DNA from: Circinella umbellata
Taxonomy: Eukaryota > Mucoromycota > Mucoromycetes > Mucorales > Lichtheimiaceae
Length of the DNA stretch: 64,000 nucleotides
Assembly (NCBI GenBank): GCA_025093555.1
Contig: JAIWNF010000046.1
Location: forward strand, 124,001 to 188,000
Direction of reading: 5' to 3'
Shown here piece after piece: positions 45,896 to 57,977 of the stretch. The translations under genes were made by a program, and so were the position numbers. Position 1 is the first letter of the stretch, and each line of letters starts with the position of its first letter. Below the pieces are notes generated by a model that searched no databases, was not told the origin of the DNA, and worked only from the letters and a program-made list of their open reading frames with translations.

Positions 45896-47957
45896 TATTA
45901 TACCACCCCTTCACCACCAAAAAACTAATTTGGACATTTATTACTACAATGGATTGAACAACCAATTGTACCACATGCATCTCTTTTAAGCTTATAACGA
46001 AGAAAAAACCAAACCAAACAACCAAACATATTCTTCTCATTTCTTTTGACACGTTTCCTCTCTCTCATACTTTTACATTGCTATCTTGCTATCTCCTATT
46101 CTACATTAGTCGCTCCATTCACTCCTCATCTTTATTGATAATCTATTTACTGTAGCTTTACATACACCTTTTTTCTACATCCTTGTAGTTTTTTCAGGAC
46201 CTCTCTTTGTGAATAGATGAGAGCAATAAGCTGTAATCAGTGCGTGTTCAATTTAATTTTGTTATTAAAAAAAAGATAAAATTCAATGTATACGATTTAA
46301 ACAGTTTTTGTTTAAATAAGTCTACATTACATTTTGAGTCTTATAGCCAGCATGAAGAGTATATTATAATATAAATTCAGCTAAGTTAGAAGCTGATATT
46401 TTGATTTAGTATATAATTAATATATGTAAAATAATATTCTGGTATCAATATTGGAGTCAGTATTTATATAATTATGAAAAGTGGTCGAGGTAAATTGAAG
46501 CAGCGTAGAAGATAACTGGCATATATGCTTATATTGCAGCTCCACCCAAAAGGGGCTGGTGGATAAATTTTTAAATGGGTCAAATGGGTAACGCATTAGG
46601 GTTATTATAACCTGCTGATTTAAGATCTATAACCTTTTATTTCATAAACTTTAGCTGAGAAATCTGTGTGCCACTGTTGATACTAAGTTAAAACACAGTT
46701 TCTTATTATCATTATTTTTTATTCAGCTACAATAATCTAATTGCTCTATTACCATTTAAAATCTTCTTATCATCGTCAAAGAATCATGATCACAAATCAA
46801 CTAGAATACTTGTACGAAACTATTACTCCCAAGACACTTATACTCCTATGATGAGAAAACTTTAGTTTATGAAAAAAAACCTGTTCTGAACTTACTGATA
46901 AAGCAGCATTCGCCATATATATGTGCTATAATTCTTAACTGTGATCAATCGTTTACTTCCGCATATCAGTAATGAAAAACAATCAGGTTACTGTGGCCAA
47001 TCGTCGGCCCATCCAATGTGTAGGTGCTAATATATTATACTAGCTGGTCTGCTTTAAGTAAAAAAAGACATGATTTATTATTTGCAAAATATCAGTATGT
47101 ATATCTTTTCATTATATGTAAACCTCATACAAATGATATATATAATGAAAATAATGTATGCAGAGTATACAGAATGCTGGATGGATAATGCAAATGAATA
47201 CAAGGCTGGACTACATGCTCTAATAGATAAGAGCTGAGAAGGTGTGATTAAGGACAAATATAAAGAGGAATATAAGGAAAGGATGGATGTAGAATCCAGT
47301 TTTTTTCTGATAATCTAAGAATAAACATAATATTGGATATAATGTGAAGGGACATATTAGAAGGGATAATAATAAAACGAATAACTGTGTGTTTAATAGA
47401 TCTATTATAAAGAACTTTATTTTATCAAGAGTTTTTTTTACATACTATTCTTATAGGAACATATTATTATGGTCATCAATATAGCTATCCATTATATAGC
47501 TAATAGCTGTTATGTTTATCTTTTTTCTTTATAAATAAATATCCTTGAAATCACAACCAAAACAGCTGCTCACAATTCTCTTTACCATTGCAAGATTTAT
47601 AAGAACAATAATGAAGTTTATCAATTCTCTTTTTTTTTTAATTTTTTTCTATCTTGTAGCCACTATGTTATATCAATAGAATAAATAAAATAAAAGGAGA
47701 CGTAAATAAGTCAACGAGACCCAAAAGAACAATAATTGAACTGAATTTTATTAAAATAAAATATTATCTCTATTTATATGAATCTTATTATCAGTGGGAT
47801 ATATTGATATGTGTATATATAAGATCTATATTTGTCATGGCCGTGTGAATTATGAATATAAGATTAATGAATATAAGATTAGACTTTGAGCGGTTGACGA
47901 TATGATATATGTATGCAGCTGTTATCTTTTATTATTATTGAGCAATAATCCCGACAT
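45896..47957. other. AT-rich region without recognisable genes
   Basis: About 2 kb with no coding-like stretch longer than chance. Pyrimidine-rich to 46180, then strongly AT-rich. Confidence 0.4.
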
Positions 47958-47975
47958 GAGTCCCTTCAGGGACTC
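47958..47975. repeat. 18-bp palindrome, left of piggyBac-like gene
   Basis: GAGTCCCTTCAGGGACTC, near-perfect palindrome, matched by a sister copy at 50811-50828 on the other side of the transposase gene. Confidence 0.7.
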
Positions 47976-48267
47976 ACTTAAAAATATAATAAAACAACTA
48001 TCCAAATGATCTTGGCTTCTGTTTTCCTATAGAAAGAGAGATAACATCATAATGAAACTCTAGAAAAGCTTTTAAAGGATCTCATTATACTACTTTGTGA
48101 TTTCATTAAGTTACCAATTACTTGGTTAGTACTCTGTTTTCAAAGTCCTTAAATGGACTTTTTTACATGATGTATTATGAAGACTAAAATAAAATACATT
48201 TACAAAATAAAATAACTAAATCAAAATGCCAGGTTATAAACATTATTATTATTGTTTTATTTTGTTT

Positions 48268-50573
48268 TCAATATTTGTCTGGATTAGTGAGATGGGCATC
48301 AAAGTGCTCACTACAAAACACTTTGTTCTCATCACATTTACAGTATTTAGTTGTACGTCGATTACAATGTATACATTTCTTTTTTCTGTTGTCGACTCCA
48401 TTTTTTAGTTTTCCAAGTCCAAGTCTTTGGTGGTAGCTATTATTTTTTTTATATGATATGGGGGCTTCTGTTAGTATCCCTTCGTTCTCCTGATCGTCTC
48501 TTTCCATTGCAGCAATACATAATAAAGAGGTAGCACATCGTGTACGCCATTTTGTATGTGTTAGTCCATTACCATCCGATGCAAAAGCAGAATAAGCAGA
48601 AAACCCATTGGCTTCTGCTATTGAAAATAAAAATGACAAACATCTCATTTCCCATCGGCATGTCTTCATTACGTCATGAAAGTTCAGCAAGTTATCACGT
48701 CTGTTGTTAGCTGTATCAACAGCACCTATATAGTGTTAAATTACTGTTTAGAACGTAAATGTTCTAGCGACACATAAGATATATTGTATGTTTTGTACAA
48801 ACCTTTGTTTATTTCATATTCATTTATTATACTTGGCCTGAACATGCTTTTGACATTTCCATCTTTAAGTCTACGCACAATCTTCTCAGATTCAACACGA
48901 CGAACACTTGTTACTGAGCAATTGGCTATTACAAGTTTTGGCTTTAAATCACGTAGTGCTGTAACAAACACATCATCTTTTAGAGATACATAAGTCAATG
49001 ATCTGCCAAATTCTTCATCAAGTTGTTGCAGAATATCTGGTTTTGGCATTCCTTTTGGATAGTATAGCCTTTTTTTAACTTGCATAATCGAAAAAAAACC
49101 CATAGTAATTTTTCATATCATGTACCATTGCTGGTGAACCGAACCAAGAGTCTGCAATTATTGTACGGCCAGAATTGTGCCAAGGTTCAGTCAGTCGAGC
49201 AACAGAAGCAATAGTTTTTGCTTTGTGTTGATCGTCGAATTTTCCTTTTAATTTGTCACAAGTAAAATCAAGTCTGATAATGCAACATGTCGTTGTGTCT
49301 GCGACGGTCTTATATTCTTGGCCAACAGGATGCGGCTTACGAGGAGTTTTTCGTATGTTTGGCATTCCATGGCCAAGCCATTGATTCATTGATTCATCTA
49401 CACACAAGTACTTTCCAGGAACAAGGGCTTCGGCAAAATTGCTATTATACGCATCCATATAACTTCTTACTTGATATAATGGATCTTGATTGCGACTAAA
49501 AATATTGACCAATTTGAATATTTTACACTTGTCAAAACTTATATATATCAACATAATACAATTATGGATTTATGGATTTATAGACTATATGAAAACATAC
49601 GTTGTAACATCCGTGTTCCTGAATAGGTGACAGCTGGTAATTTCGTTAAAACGCTCCATTGACATATAGTCAGAAAAATTTATAACTAGGACAAATGGAA
49701 AGTCTCTATGATGCCAATATGCCTGCATATCGTATAGTCGCGCACTAGTCATAATCATCCACAATGCTATCCATGTTAAGTATTCGCCATACGTTATATC
49801 ATTAAATCTACTCGATTGGGAACGCCTGTATGAGTTTGTAGCAGGTAGAACAACATCTTGAATGTGCTTTTGAGGCAAAAAACGTGAAAAATAATGGGCG
49901 GGTGTTGTATCTCTTTTGTCTTTAATATTTATATCAGTAGGTTTGTTATATGATATATCACCACTAAGACGGGTATCAATTGTTCTTTCTCCTTTGCGCC
50001 ATGGGTTATCTTCTAACGATACAGTATTTGATGGACCAGGAGTTGGAGTACGTTGAGAAGATTCGAGAGGTTCATTATCACTGTGGCTATTGTTTGTATC
50101 TTCATTAGATCGTATATCTGGATCATTAGTATCTACCTCATATTCGTATTCCTTGATATTATTCTCGTTATATTCTTCTTGATCACTTGCATCATCCATG
50201 TGGTCTGGTGAGACACTGATCGTTCCTAGTCTACTTGATTTGTTATTGTTGCATGGCTACTAGTTCCACTTGAAGAATTATTAGTGATAGGAATTAAACA
50301 CCTTCGTTTTGTCGGTCGTTTATCTGCATATCCAATAGCAGTTGCCAAAATATCAAATGGCATATCCGAGACTTTATCAAGCTTCACGCTCCACATTTTT
50401 CTTCCTCTTTCATCATCGGGTGCTGGACCAATGACAGTCGTATCAGCATGATACTTTGGCTGGTCAATTTCAGCTATTGTCGAAAGCACCTGGAAAACTG
50501 ATTTACGTCGCAAGTAGTGTTTTGAAATTTTTATTTTTGAACCAGGAGCAAGAAGTTGGGATGATCGAGGCAT
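48268..50573 (-). pseudogene. piggyBac-like transposase, frameshifted
   Basis: From ATG 50573 (MPRSSQLLAPGSKIK) an N-terminal segment runs to a stop at about 50230. MDDASDQEEYNENN begins at about 50199 in another frame and carries the piggyBac N-terminal region (HYFSRFLPQ, YLTWIALWMIM). After an intron the core reads KYLCVDESMNQWLGHGMP and TIIADSWFGSP, the first two DDE aspartate blocks. AVDTANNRRDNLLNFHDVMK follows after another intron, and the C-terminus has the cysteine-rich cluster CIHCNRR..CKCDENKVFCSEH. Between NYYG and SIMQVKKRL the frame is broken at an eight-T run near 49100. Without that and the N-terminal break the gene would look nearly intact. Confidence 0.75.
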
Positions 50574-52403
50574 GGTTAAACAAGTGGATGATCGATGCAA
50601 AAAAAAAGAAAAAAAAGAAAAAGAAAACGTGCAAATTTCTTCTGATTTTTTCAGCATTTCTTACTACTTTATGGTGAAGAACATGAATAAAAACCTGTTT
50701 TACTTTGAAAACAATAACAACAAAATAAAGTGATGGTAGGTGAGAACATAATCACAAAAAAACATAAAAAATACACCCACAAATTTATTAGGGTACAAAC
50801 AGATGGGGTTGAGTCCCTAAAGGGACTCAAAGTCCCCAATGGTACTCCGCCTAATATGCCCATTAATAATAATAGTAGCAACACTAATAGTAATAATAAT
50901 CGTTAGTATAAAATGTTTGTAAAAAAACAATGAATTATTGGGAAGAAGTAGTACGTATATTATCTTGGAGATAAAATAGAAGCCAACCGCAACAGAAATT
51001 ACATAAGTACGCACATAAAAGAACAAATTTTTGAAACAGTACAGTGTCTAATAAAAAAAGATGAAAGCAGGAGAACGCGTAAAAGCAAAAGGCTAGTAGA
51101 AATAAAGAAGAAATATAAAACTAATTGAGTGAATATTTTGATTAGCAAAGATATCTATCGTTGGACACAAAGATTTTTTTTTGGAGATTCACAATTCTAC
51201 TAATTTTTCTTCAGACCATTGCTTATAACGTTTTAATTCTTTGTCCTTTTAGTATTGCTCTAGTTTCGGATATGTCCTTGTAGATACTCAAATTTTATTG
51301 AGCTGTAAAAGTTTTTGTCATTTAGTAAAGAAAGCTGTATAAGATATTGTATATTACAAGAGATTATAAAAAATATAAGAAAGAATAGCCAACTTTTTAT
51401 TTAAGATAAAATATATTTCTATTATTTTATAAAAGTATCATTTAATATAAATAAGTCTCTTACTAACTATTTTCTTTTCTTTTGGTACATATAATATTAA
51501 ACTAACATGACACTTCCATTTTATATACTGTAAGCTATTATATACTCAAAAAAAGCATCATAGCGCTTACATAATCTACTAATGTGTATTCTCTTTAGAT
51601 ATTTATTAAGATATGGTTGTTGGATTAAGTGTTATTAAATTAGAAAACGTGAACTTGTAAGAGTTAAAATAAAATACAACAACTCTTCTACGTAGTAACA
51701 TATTTTTATATTTATATACATATATGCTTCTCGTATATCTTTGTAATTCCTTCATCTGACTGTTTTGAATTTTATGATATGGTCCTGAAGTACTTCACCT
51801 AACCACATCACTATTAATTTTTCACTCTTTTTTTTTTGGCAGCAGAATAAAGAAAAACAACAAAGTAAATATTGTGTAAGTAGACTTTAGTAAACAGTAA
51901 AATAAAGTCTCTTTATTAACAAATGCTTATACGTAGGGACATCTGTGAAACCTGCATAAAAAATAAAGTTTTAATTAATGAACAAAATCGTCAGCTATGC
52001 ATAAATAAACGGTACAACAAAAAATATAAATGAATCTGCTGTTGTGTATCCATATTCGATAAAAACAGTAACAACTTCATAATTTTTATTTTATTTGATT
52101 GCTAACACATGAGAACGACAAGTATCTACTTAAAAAGTACATCTGCAACTTAGATATAATATTATACTTCAAAGTTTAAACGTAATTTTAGAAATAAATG
52201 GGTCTTACAATAGTTGTAACGTGTTACATATATTTTCCGTATGTCATTATCTTTTTCGGTGTAACATTATCAATCAATTGATCATGCCACACTGAAAGTT
52301 TATTAAAAAAAGTGAGCCCATTACTTTATAATATTGTTATCAAATATATTTAAAGGGCTTCTCTATTTTTTTTACTCTTTTTTTATTACAGGATTATAAT
52401 TAT
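50574..52403. other. AT-rich intergenic region upstream of monooxygenase
   Basis: Includes the right-hand palindrome at 50811-50828 and then about 1.5 kb of AT-rich DNA. No gene recognised. The last 60 bases before 52404 are T-rich, as expected for a promoter or leader. Confidence 0.4.
50811..50828. repeat. 18-bp palindrome, right of piggyBac-like gene
   Basis: GAGTCCCTAAAGGGACTC, an almost perfect palindrome and sister of 47958-47975. It is followed by AAAGTCCCC. Confidence 0.7.
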
Positions 52404-54558
52404 ATGACAGAAGAAACAAAAAGCAAGCAAATCGACATATTAATTGTTGGAGGTAGTAAAAGCTTTTCCCTCTCTCGTTACATTGTTTTTTTAATATGCT
52501 ATACTACAAAAATTAAATACTTTCTTCTTTCTTTTTCGTTATTGTAAAGGTGGACCCGTTGGACTCTTTGCGGCCAATTTAGCCGTCAAATCCGGCTTAA
52601 CAACACGAATAGTGGGTAAATGAAAATTATACTTTTTTTTCTTCCAGTTGAAAAATACCGGCACCCAGACCAAATCAACTCATCACGCACAATCATACGA
52701 TTTTATAGATATTGAAGCCGAGCCACAACATTGGGGTCGTGGTGACTGGTTGCATGGTCGTACACTGGAAATACTGGATTATACGGGACTCAATACTGAT
52801 TTGTTAGGGACAGGTAGTAAAGTTGAAACATTGGCAGTACATCATCAACTGCCACCACGAAATCAGACCGCAACAGCTGGACGAACAAGTATTGATTTTG
52901 TTCCAGAATCAATCGTAACAAAATATAAGTAAGTTGTAAAGAAATGTACATGTGTAATCTACTTTTTTTAAAAAAAAAGGTTTGTCTTTCTAAATGCTGC
53001 ATAATTTAGACATTTACTTTGTGTTGGACAACATATTACGGAATCAAACTTTCAACATACACTCTCAGAAAATGGTATTCAAATCGAACGACCTGTGACA
53101 GTGACACAATTTACCCGTGAAGAAGGAGAAGATTATCCTATTTTGGCAACTTTGGAGAATAAAAAAAGTCATTCGACAGAAATGGTCCGTGCCAAATATT
53201 TACTTGGTTGTGATGGTGCTCACAGTTCAATAAGAAAACAAATTGGAATTGAATATGAAGGGCAGGGAAGTAAACAAAACTGTGGTGTTTTGGATGCTCT
53301 AGTCCAAACCAATTTTCCAGATAGAAAGAGTATTAGGTAAAAAAGGTGTTTTGATTCATTGCTAAAGGTTAAATAATGGTACTGACACACCACGAATCGT
53401 GTATATGTATGAATATGATTAGTTTCGTACGAGGTCCTTTTGGCAGTCACGCATGTTTATTTCCACGAGAAAATAATTTAACGCGTGTCATGGTCGAATT
53501 ACCATCGGATGAGAGGGATAAGAATCAAATCCCTTTGGAAACAGTTCAGAGTGAAGCACGTAGAGCTCTTTTACCACATCGAGTTGAGTTTTTAGCAGTA
53601 ATGTGGTGGACAGTTTATAGTGTTGGGCAGCATGTAGCAAATCAATATACCGATAAAAAGGAAGACGACGATGATAACATTATACCTCGAGTTTTCTTAT
53701 GTGGCGATGCTTGTCATTCTCAAAGCCCAACTTTGGGTCAAGGGTTAAATACTGGTATTGGTGATGTTTTCAATTTGGTAAGGAAGGAATATGGAAGCTC
53801 TTTTCGTGATCATAATTGTTGTGGAAATAGTAATATTAAATAATAATAACCAATTTTAGATGTGGAAGATTGCTATGGTAAATGCCGGACTAGCAAAACC
53901 TAGTCTCCTATCCACTTATGAAACAGAACGTCGTCCTGTTGCACAAAAGGTTATTGCCATCGATCGACTCGTTTCTGGAAATGATCTAAAGGACGAACCT
54001 TTGATGAGCTTAATACAAGAAAATCAAAAATTTACAACAGGATTCGGTATATCATATGCAACAGCAGCCACCTCTTCTTTATCATTGAGAGTGGGTGACC
54101 GTGCTCCCGATTTCAAGGTAGTTGCCTATAATACCGGCAAAAAAGCAAGATTATATGAATTATGGCATACAAAGAATAGCTGGTGTTTTCACTTGCTTAT
54201 CTTGGCGGGAGATTTGACCCATACAGCTGAACGGGTAACACAAGCACTGGAGACTTTCAATGATAAAAAATGGAATTGGTTACAGATCCATCTCATTACA
54301 ACAACGACTCAAAGAGGAGTTATCGATTCTTTACCTAGTACCGCCATTAACAAACAGGCACTCTTGATTGACAAAATTAACCAAGCTCAATGTCATCATG
54401 GATACAACGTAAAAGACACAAACGCACCTGCAGCTGTCATTGTTCGACCTGACCTGCATATCGGATGGATTGGGATGTTGTCGTCATCGATGGAAGACTG
54501 GCTCGCCAATGAGATTAATTTGGATTTTAAGGGATGGAATGTATTAGAAGCCGAATAA
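52404..54558 (+). CDS. FAD-dependent monooxygenase, phenol 2-monooxygenase-like
   Basis: Six exons (52404-52452, 52550-52611, 52648-52928, 53010-53336, 53423-53777, 53860-54558) sum to 1773 nt, 590 residues. ILIVGGGPVGLFAANLA (residues about 12-28) is the FAD-binding GxGxxG motif, LLGCDGAHSSIRK (about 200) the DG motif, and FLCGDACHSQSP (about 335) the GD motif of class A flavoprotein hydroxylases. The last ~160 residues, from LRVGDRAPDFK, match the thioredoxin-like C-terminal domain of phenol hydroxylases. It likely adds oxygen to an aromatic or polyketide-like substrate using NAD(P)H; the substrate is unknown. The exon 2/3 junction keeps frame only with donor GTGGGT; the nearby better donor GTAAAT would shift frame. 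Confidence 0.85.
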
Positions 54559-54683
54559 ACGATAAAATAATCCCCCCTTTCTTTGTTTGCTATTCTCCCC
54601 CTGTTTTAATTTGATATTTTTTTACTCCATTTCAAACTATATATATATATAAAATTTGTTGTAAAGTCAAACCAAATTTATGA

Positions 54684-54723
<40 letters not shown>

Positions 54724-55023
54724 TGGTTTGAATTGTTATTATTACGCTAGGTAATAATGACGATGGGTCCTGCTAAATAATAGCAAAACTAATAATCTTG
54801 AGGATAATAACATTTCTTCTCTAAACCAACAATCCTTTTTTTTTCTTTTTCTTGTAACAAAAAGTAACACCAGCCAGTTTTATTATTTCTACCTTCCTCT
54901 CTCTCTCTTTCACTCTCACTTTTCCTTTTCTTTTTTATTTACTCACCGTTTCTTTTGATTGATCGATCGACCGATCATCATCGTCATCATCCAAGTGAAA
55001 AATATAAATATATCTATACCATA
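54559..55023. other. intergenic region with TA microsatellite
   Basis: A long (TA)n run lies at about 54692-54721. T-rich and CT-rich tracts precede the protease start. No gene. Confidence 0.5.
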
Positions 55024-56295
55024 ATGCATTCCTTTACGATAACCATTACATGTATTCTATTTCTTATTCCAATCCTTGTGTTTGCAATCCAAGAAGGTAC
55101 AGATGTGGCTGATCCATCAACCTATCCATATTATGTTATGCTCGGAAACCCACATGTATGTGGTGGTGTAATCATCTCGTTCAATCCTCCCATTATTCTT
55201 ACTGCTGCACATTGTGTTGCAGATGCTGAGCATCCACTCAGTACGACACATAATCCATATTTTGTTGGGTATGGGGACGTTGATCGCAAACATCATATTA
55301 TCAATCCAATTGTCGACTGGCTCATCCATCCCAGTTATGAGAGTGATAAAGGTCGAATAGATATGCATTATGATATCGCCATTGTCAAGCTGCAAAAACC
55401 TTTTAAGCCTTCTGCTCATGTCGCTAGAGTCGCTCTATGGTCTGAAAAAGATCTGTACATACCACGACAGGCTGTCCTGATGGGTTACGGCTATACAAAT
55501 GTTGATAAGCCAGAAGCGAAAATATTACAACGGATATCAGTAAATGTAACAAAATTCACAGCAGGTTATTCGGATATGGTAGAAGCAATGTCTTCTCGTA
55601 GTGAAGAAATGGCTTGCCACGGTGATTCAGGTATTTTAACATAATATAATATGTGTAGAAAGAATATGTATGTACAGGGTATGGACGGACTGTAGTTTGA
55701 ATTACTTAACAAAGTCTCTCTCCTATCTCTCTTTTTATCTCTACCTTCCTTGCTCCTTTATGTCGTAGGAAGCCCTTTGATTGTTTATAAACAAATAAAC
55801 GATGATACATCTTTACCAGTTGCTCTTGGCCTTCTTGCAAGAATATTTGGTGTTTATGATCATGATCCATCCCATGCGACCTGTCCGATTCCACTCCGTG
55901 TAGAAAACAATGTACCCACCATAATTGAGAGCTTTTGCAATATATCTAACATGTTAAAATGGATTGCAGATGAGTCCGGGATTACTGTTGAACAATTAAC
56001 AGATCCATTATTCGTTCCCAATAGCACATGCTATGAAGATTGCCTTGGTCGTTGGAAAGGGATAAGACCAGAAGAAATCGACGAGGATGAAAATAATTCA
56101 AGCCAGTGGCACATAGGATTTGGTGACAGCACTTTTGAGAAAAATAATCCTGATAAGTGGTGGGTTGGGCCATTAGTGCAGCAACGTGCTATTTTTAGTT
56201 CAGATGCTTCAGCATTCACTATTATTTCCACTATCCCTATCATAAGACATATTCCATTATCATATTTTTTTTCACTGCTATTGCTTTTGTTGTAA
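55024..56295 (+). CDS. secreted trypsin-like (S1) serine protease with hydrophobic C-terminus
   Basis: Two exons (55024-55630, 55769-56295) join in frame to 377 residues. The start at 55024 is preferred over 54955 because it gives a clean signal peptide (MHSFTITITCILFLIPILVF-A). The catalytic triad is visible: His63 in LTAAHC, Asp117 in DIAI, Ser202 in GDSGSP; the usual GDSGGP has Ser for the second Gly. The intron falls within the serine motif. After the protease fold comes a Cys-containing, Asp/Glu-rich extension and a final hydrophobic stretch (LSYFFSLLLLLL) after a Ser/Ala-rich spacer, resembling a GPI-anchor signal. It is likely secreted or wall-anchored and digests extracellular protein. 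Confidence 0.85.
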
Positions 56296-56421
56296 CAAGT
56301 TATATTTCCGAAACACTGTATATTTGATTATTACTATTTAGATTATTATTACTATTACTATTATTATTATAATTACACAACTATTGTTACTATTACAATA
56401 ATAATGATTTGATAATGTTTA

Positions 56422-57787
56422 TTATTTCAAACCAATCACTTTATATACTTCCTCCATATGCTTGTGTGCAACTTCAACTGCCTTTTCAGCACCTTCATCC
56501 AAAACTTGACGAACATATCCTGGATCATCTTGCAATCGTGCTAATTCATTCCTGATAGGTACTATTCGATCAATCACTGCATCAGCTACTTGTTCCTTGA
56601 ACTGTTTTGTGCTTTCAACTCCTTCAAATTCCTGAACTGCTTTTTCTATGCTGATATCACGTACAGCACTGTAGATCGTCAATAAATTGGAAACACCAGC
56701 TCGTTTTTGTTTATCATAGCTAACACCCGCCAAAGAATCCGTGGTAGCGCGACGAATCTTACTTTGAATAACTTCTGGTGTGTCTGATAGGTTAATTCTA
56801 GATTGTTCGGATGGATCCGATTTTGACATCTTAGCTGTAGGTTGACGTAATGACATGACACGCTGTGATTCGGGTGCTGGATACAAATGTATATGTGTGT
56901 TAAGTTTTCTGTTGACAAGTGTTTTTCATTACATACATCTTTTTTTTTATTCTTGCTAGCTTACGTGTAATAGCAATAGGCTTTGGGAATACGTTTTTTT
57001 TAAACGTCTTATTGAACAACTTGGCAGTATCTCGTGCTAATTCAAGATGTTGCAATTGATCTTGACCAACAGGAACATGTGTAGCTCTAAAAATAAATAA
57101 ATATCGAATATATGTTTGTACATTTCATCCCTTTGTATTGTACTCCCATTTGATCTTCATAGCGTCCAATATATATCCCTATTCCAAAATATTTACTTGT
57201 AAAGTAAAATATCGGCAGCTTGTAAGACAGGATAATCAAATAAACCCATCTTTAATCCAGTTGTCAACGACTCATCGGCCAATATTTCAGCATGTGAAGC
57301 GACATGACCACGCTTTTGATCCATCTTCGACTTCCACTGCGTCATACGTCCAAGCCAACCAACAGGTGTCAAACAGTTGAATATCCATGCGAGCTCGGAA
57401 TGTGCGGCAACACGGCTTTGTTCAAATAAAGCGCTCTTCTTGGGGTCCACGCCACATGCTAATAAACTAACAGCCATGTCAAACTTGGACCGACGTAAAA
57501 TATCTGGATCTTGTGGCATTGTAATGGCGTGCAAGTCAACAATGCTATAAAAGGTCGTCGTACCAGGTTGTTGTAAACTACTCCAACTGGACAAGGCACC
57601 AAGGTAGTTACCTAAATGCGGAATGCCAGTAGGCTGAATGCCGGAGAAAATGACGCGATTGGCAGTTGTCGAAAGAGATCTCTAAAGAATAAAGATAGAC
57701 AACAAATATTTATATGCCTATTTATGAAAAAAAGTCTCATGATATAATAAATGAAATGGAAAAAAGAAGAAGTACCGTTGATATCAT
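56422..57787 (-). CDS. MSW1: tryptophanyl-tRNA synthetase, mitochondrial type
   Basis: Four exons (57787-57776, 57681-57197, 57086-56965, 56876-56422) join in frame to 357 residues, close to human WARS2 (360). [12 protein letters not shown] (residues 21-32) is the HIGH-type signature and KMSKSD (about 222-227) the second class I signature. [18 protein letters not shown] and AGVSNLL are further TrpRS blocks. The short Ser/Thr/Arg N-terminus ([13 protein letters not shown]) fits a mitochondrial targeting peptide. The enzyme charges tRNA-Trp for mitochondrial translation. Exon 1 is only 12 nt coding. It lies on the same strand as HSE1, 190 bp downstream of it. Confidence 0.93.
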
Positions 57788-57977
57788 TTTATTTTTCTGT
57801 TATGTTTTGCCAACACGTTAACCAAATTAGCGGGGAGAAAAAACAGGGAGAGAACAAGGGAATAAACTTTACAGCTGTCAAAAAAAATGTTATACTTTTA
57901 TCCAGACAGAAAAAAAAATATTTATTTCATCCAAATAAAAAAAAAGGAAAAAATCATCACTATCTCTATAGTTATAG

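Noticed and set aside
53376..53422. In-frame upstream ATG extension of monooxygenase exon 5
   Set aside because: Phase from exon 4 and the TTAG acceptor place the exon start at 53423.
54955..55023. Upstream ATG for the protease
   Set aside because: It would bury the clear signal peptide behind a His/Asp/Arg-rich segment; ATG 55024 is better.
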